64,000 bases of DNA. Origin: Paenibacillus thermotolerans (lineage in GTDB: Bacteria > Bacillota > Bacilli > Paenibacillales > YIM-B00363). The notes beneath the pieces are model-generated. The model was not told the DNA's origin. It saw nothing but the letters and a program-made list of their open reading frames with translations, and made no database searches. The first letter of the stretch is position 1. Every line of letters starts with the position of its first letter. The translations under genes were made by a program, and so were the position numbers. The stretch is from NCBI RefSeq assembly GCF_028745515.1, contig NZ_JAQZSG010000022.1, positions 32,684 to 96,683 on the forward strand, in the 5' to 3' direction. Below, one piece after another: positions 63,230 through 64,000 of the stretch.

Positions 63230-63490
63230 TTGAAATTTTGGGTGAGGGATGATATAATTTAGAAACTTGAATATACGTGATGTTTTAATTCCGATTCGCA
63301 CTGGCGCGGTCATCGGAGCCGCAAGGATGGAAGAGAGGTAGGGCTTTCGTTGTTTTGGTATTAAGAACAATAAGAAGCCTTTGCGCCGAATTTAAATCAA
63401 TGATATGAAGTTCTTAATTCACATGTTTTTAAGGATTATTACTTCATCATTTTGCTGAAGAGCTTCCTTAAAAATATGTGAATTTTTTAT
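63230..63490 (+). ncRNA. structured leader or small RNA upstream of the cold-shock gene
   Basis: A strong promoter (TTGAAA at 63230-63235, 17-nt spacer, TATAAT at 63253-63258) drives a transcript from about 63265. The RNA can form a closing stem (ATTC...GGCGC with GCGCC-GAAT, about 63293-63393) that encloses a GGCTT...AAGCC hairpin (about 63341-63379). A second, long hairpin follows: 63416-63434 pairs with 63466-63484, has an inner CTTCA/TGAAG stem, and is followed by TTTTTT. That last hairpin looks like an intrinsic terminator. No reading frame is credible in it. It is either a cis-acting attenuator for the cold-shock gene or a separate small RNA. Confidence 0.55.
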
Positions 63491-63549
63491 TTACGCATGT
63501 AAATAGGACTTGGCATATTTATTACAACTTTTTTTGGAGGGTTCACTTC

Positions 63550-63753
63550 ATGGCAACAGTTGGTACAGTAAAATGGTTTAATGCGGAGAAAGGTTTCGGG
63601 TTTATTCAAGTTGAGGGCGGAGACGACGTATTCGTACACTTCAGCGCGATCCAAGGCCAAGGCTTCAAAACGTTGGACGAAGGACAGCAAGTGGAATTCA
63701 ACATCGTTCAAGGAAACCGCGGTCCTCAAGCGGAGAACGTTGTAAAATTATAA
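63550..63753 (+). CDS. cold-shock protein (CspA family)
   Basis: A single cold-shock domain of 67 residues that binds single-stranded RNA and DNA and acts as an RNA chaperone. RNP1 is KGFGFIQ and RNP2 is VFVHF, with the usual [15 protein letters not shown] start. ATG at 63550 follows GGAGGG by 8 nt. The upstream region of about 290 nt, with a promoter and terminator-like hairpin, suggests leader-based or cold-dependent control, which is common for csp genes. A closer promoter between 63490 and 63540 is also possible (TTTACG...CATATT). Confidence 0.96.
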   Translation: MATVGTVKWFNAEKGFGFIQVEGGDDVFVHFSAIQGQGFKTLDEGQQVEFNIVQGNRGPQAENVVKL

Positions 63754-63768
63754 TCTCCGAACGCAAAA

Positions 63769-63798
63769 GCAGCCATCGGCACGATGGCTGCTTTTTTT
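63769..63798 (+). terminator. terminator after the cold-shock gene
   Basis: AGCAGCCATCG and CGATGGCTGCT form an 11-bp stem around a 2-nt centre, followed by seven T. Confidence 0.95.
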
Positions 63799-63905
63799 AA
63801 CGCCAGAAAGTTTCCTTTCGTTACAGTGCTAAATAGACGAGATTAATTTTCTCTGAATCGCGGTAGTTTATCCGCTGTTTCTCGCCGCTCATCGCTAACC
63901 CTGCG

Positions 63906-63962
63906 GTGCTAACGGACAGCACAGCCGTTATATCGCCAATTTGCCCGCCGCCAAACCGCTAA
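63906..63962. repeat. composite intergenic repeat, family B (second locus, partial)
   Basis: GCTAACGGACAGCACAG at about 63908 and the start of a second copy (CCAAACCGCTAA) at about 63953 are spaced 50 bp apart. The sequence TATATCGCCAATTTGCCCGCCGCC lies between them in two pieces, nearly identical to that at 43795-43818. The second copy then diverges. Nothing else is seen to the end of the window. Confidence 0.7.
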
Positions 63963-64000
63963 ACATTCCTGTAAGGACTAAGATTTCGTCTTGGACAAAA

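Noticed and set aside
1..64000. Defence island, prophage, biosynthetic cluster or insertion sequence
   Set aside because: All long frames are housekeeping, transport, envelope or regulatory genes; no transposase, integrase, restriction, toxin-antitoxin or synthase gene was found.

Overview
The window reads as chromosomal core DNA from a Gram-positive, spore-forming-type Firmicute of the Paenibacillaceae (Paenibacillus, Cohnella and relatives). The reasons are the fairly GC-rich codon use, strong AAGGAGG-type ribosome binding sites, many GTG and TTG starts, two T-box leaders, a tandem dynamin of the DynA type, an amidase with a copper-amine-oxidase-like domain beside an SLH (S-layer homology) protein, and a glgBCDA operon with a GlgC/GlgD pair. 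No transposase, prophage, CRISPR array, rRNA or tRNA gene was found. The accessory signal lies in the intergenic DNA, which carries several families of short repeats.

Layout. 1-941: the end of a DUF1361 membrane protein and a VC0807-like membrane protein. 942-3564 (minus): mtnW-mtnX-mtnB of methionine salvage. 3671-7892 (minus): proB-proA-proC behind a proline-type T-box; a repeat island of about 600 bp lies between the T-box terminator and proB. 7988-8429: a possible frame-broken small exported protein. 8407-10570 (minus): argS behind an arginine-type T-box. 10555-13525: a HAD hydrolase and mtnE (minus), with mtnU divergent. 13522-17052: a coiled-coil protein, a LysR regulator and the divergent leuCD. 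17150-23619: a YitT protein, a cell-wall amidase, an SLH protein, endonuclease III and a small protein. 23620-24452: a repeat-dense gap. 24453-34423: a double dynamin, a heterodimeric ABC exporter, a sugar isomerase-like protein and an M24 peptidase. 34524-43637: a chemoreceptor, an SGNH hydrolase, an ABC exporter pair and topoisomerase IV (parE-parC). 44309-47035: a MarR regulator, a CapA lipoprotein and a methyltransferase. 47101-54598: a PAP2 phosphatase, glgB-glgC-glgD-glgA and an Eis-like acetyltransferase. 54787-60240: an MMPL exporter, a CopD-like membrane protein, a two-component system and a lipoprotein. 60366-63126: a SufR-like regulator, an ArsR regulator and an MFS exporter. 63253-63799: a structured leader and a cold-shock protein.

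How the genes connect. Methionine salvage is split between mtnWXB and the mtnE/mtnU pair, and no SAM riboswitch is visible at either. Proline synthesis and ArgRS are each predicted to respond to their own uncharged tRNA (specifier codons CCC and CGC). The MMPL and CopD-like genes flank an OmpR-type two-component system and share an unusual promoter layout: CCGTTCAT, 6 nt, TTCAT, 10 nt, then the -10 box. This predicts a small local regulon and is the most testable new observation here. Other points of interest are a 42-bp tandem-repeat insertion inside argS, two genes whose best-placed start codons are non-standard (ATC and CTG), composite intergenic repeat arrays with fixed 50-52 bp spacing, and a possible new structured RNA ahead of the cold-shock gene.
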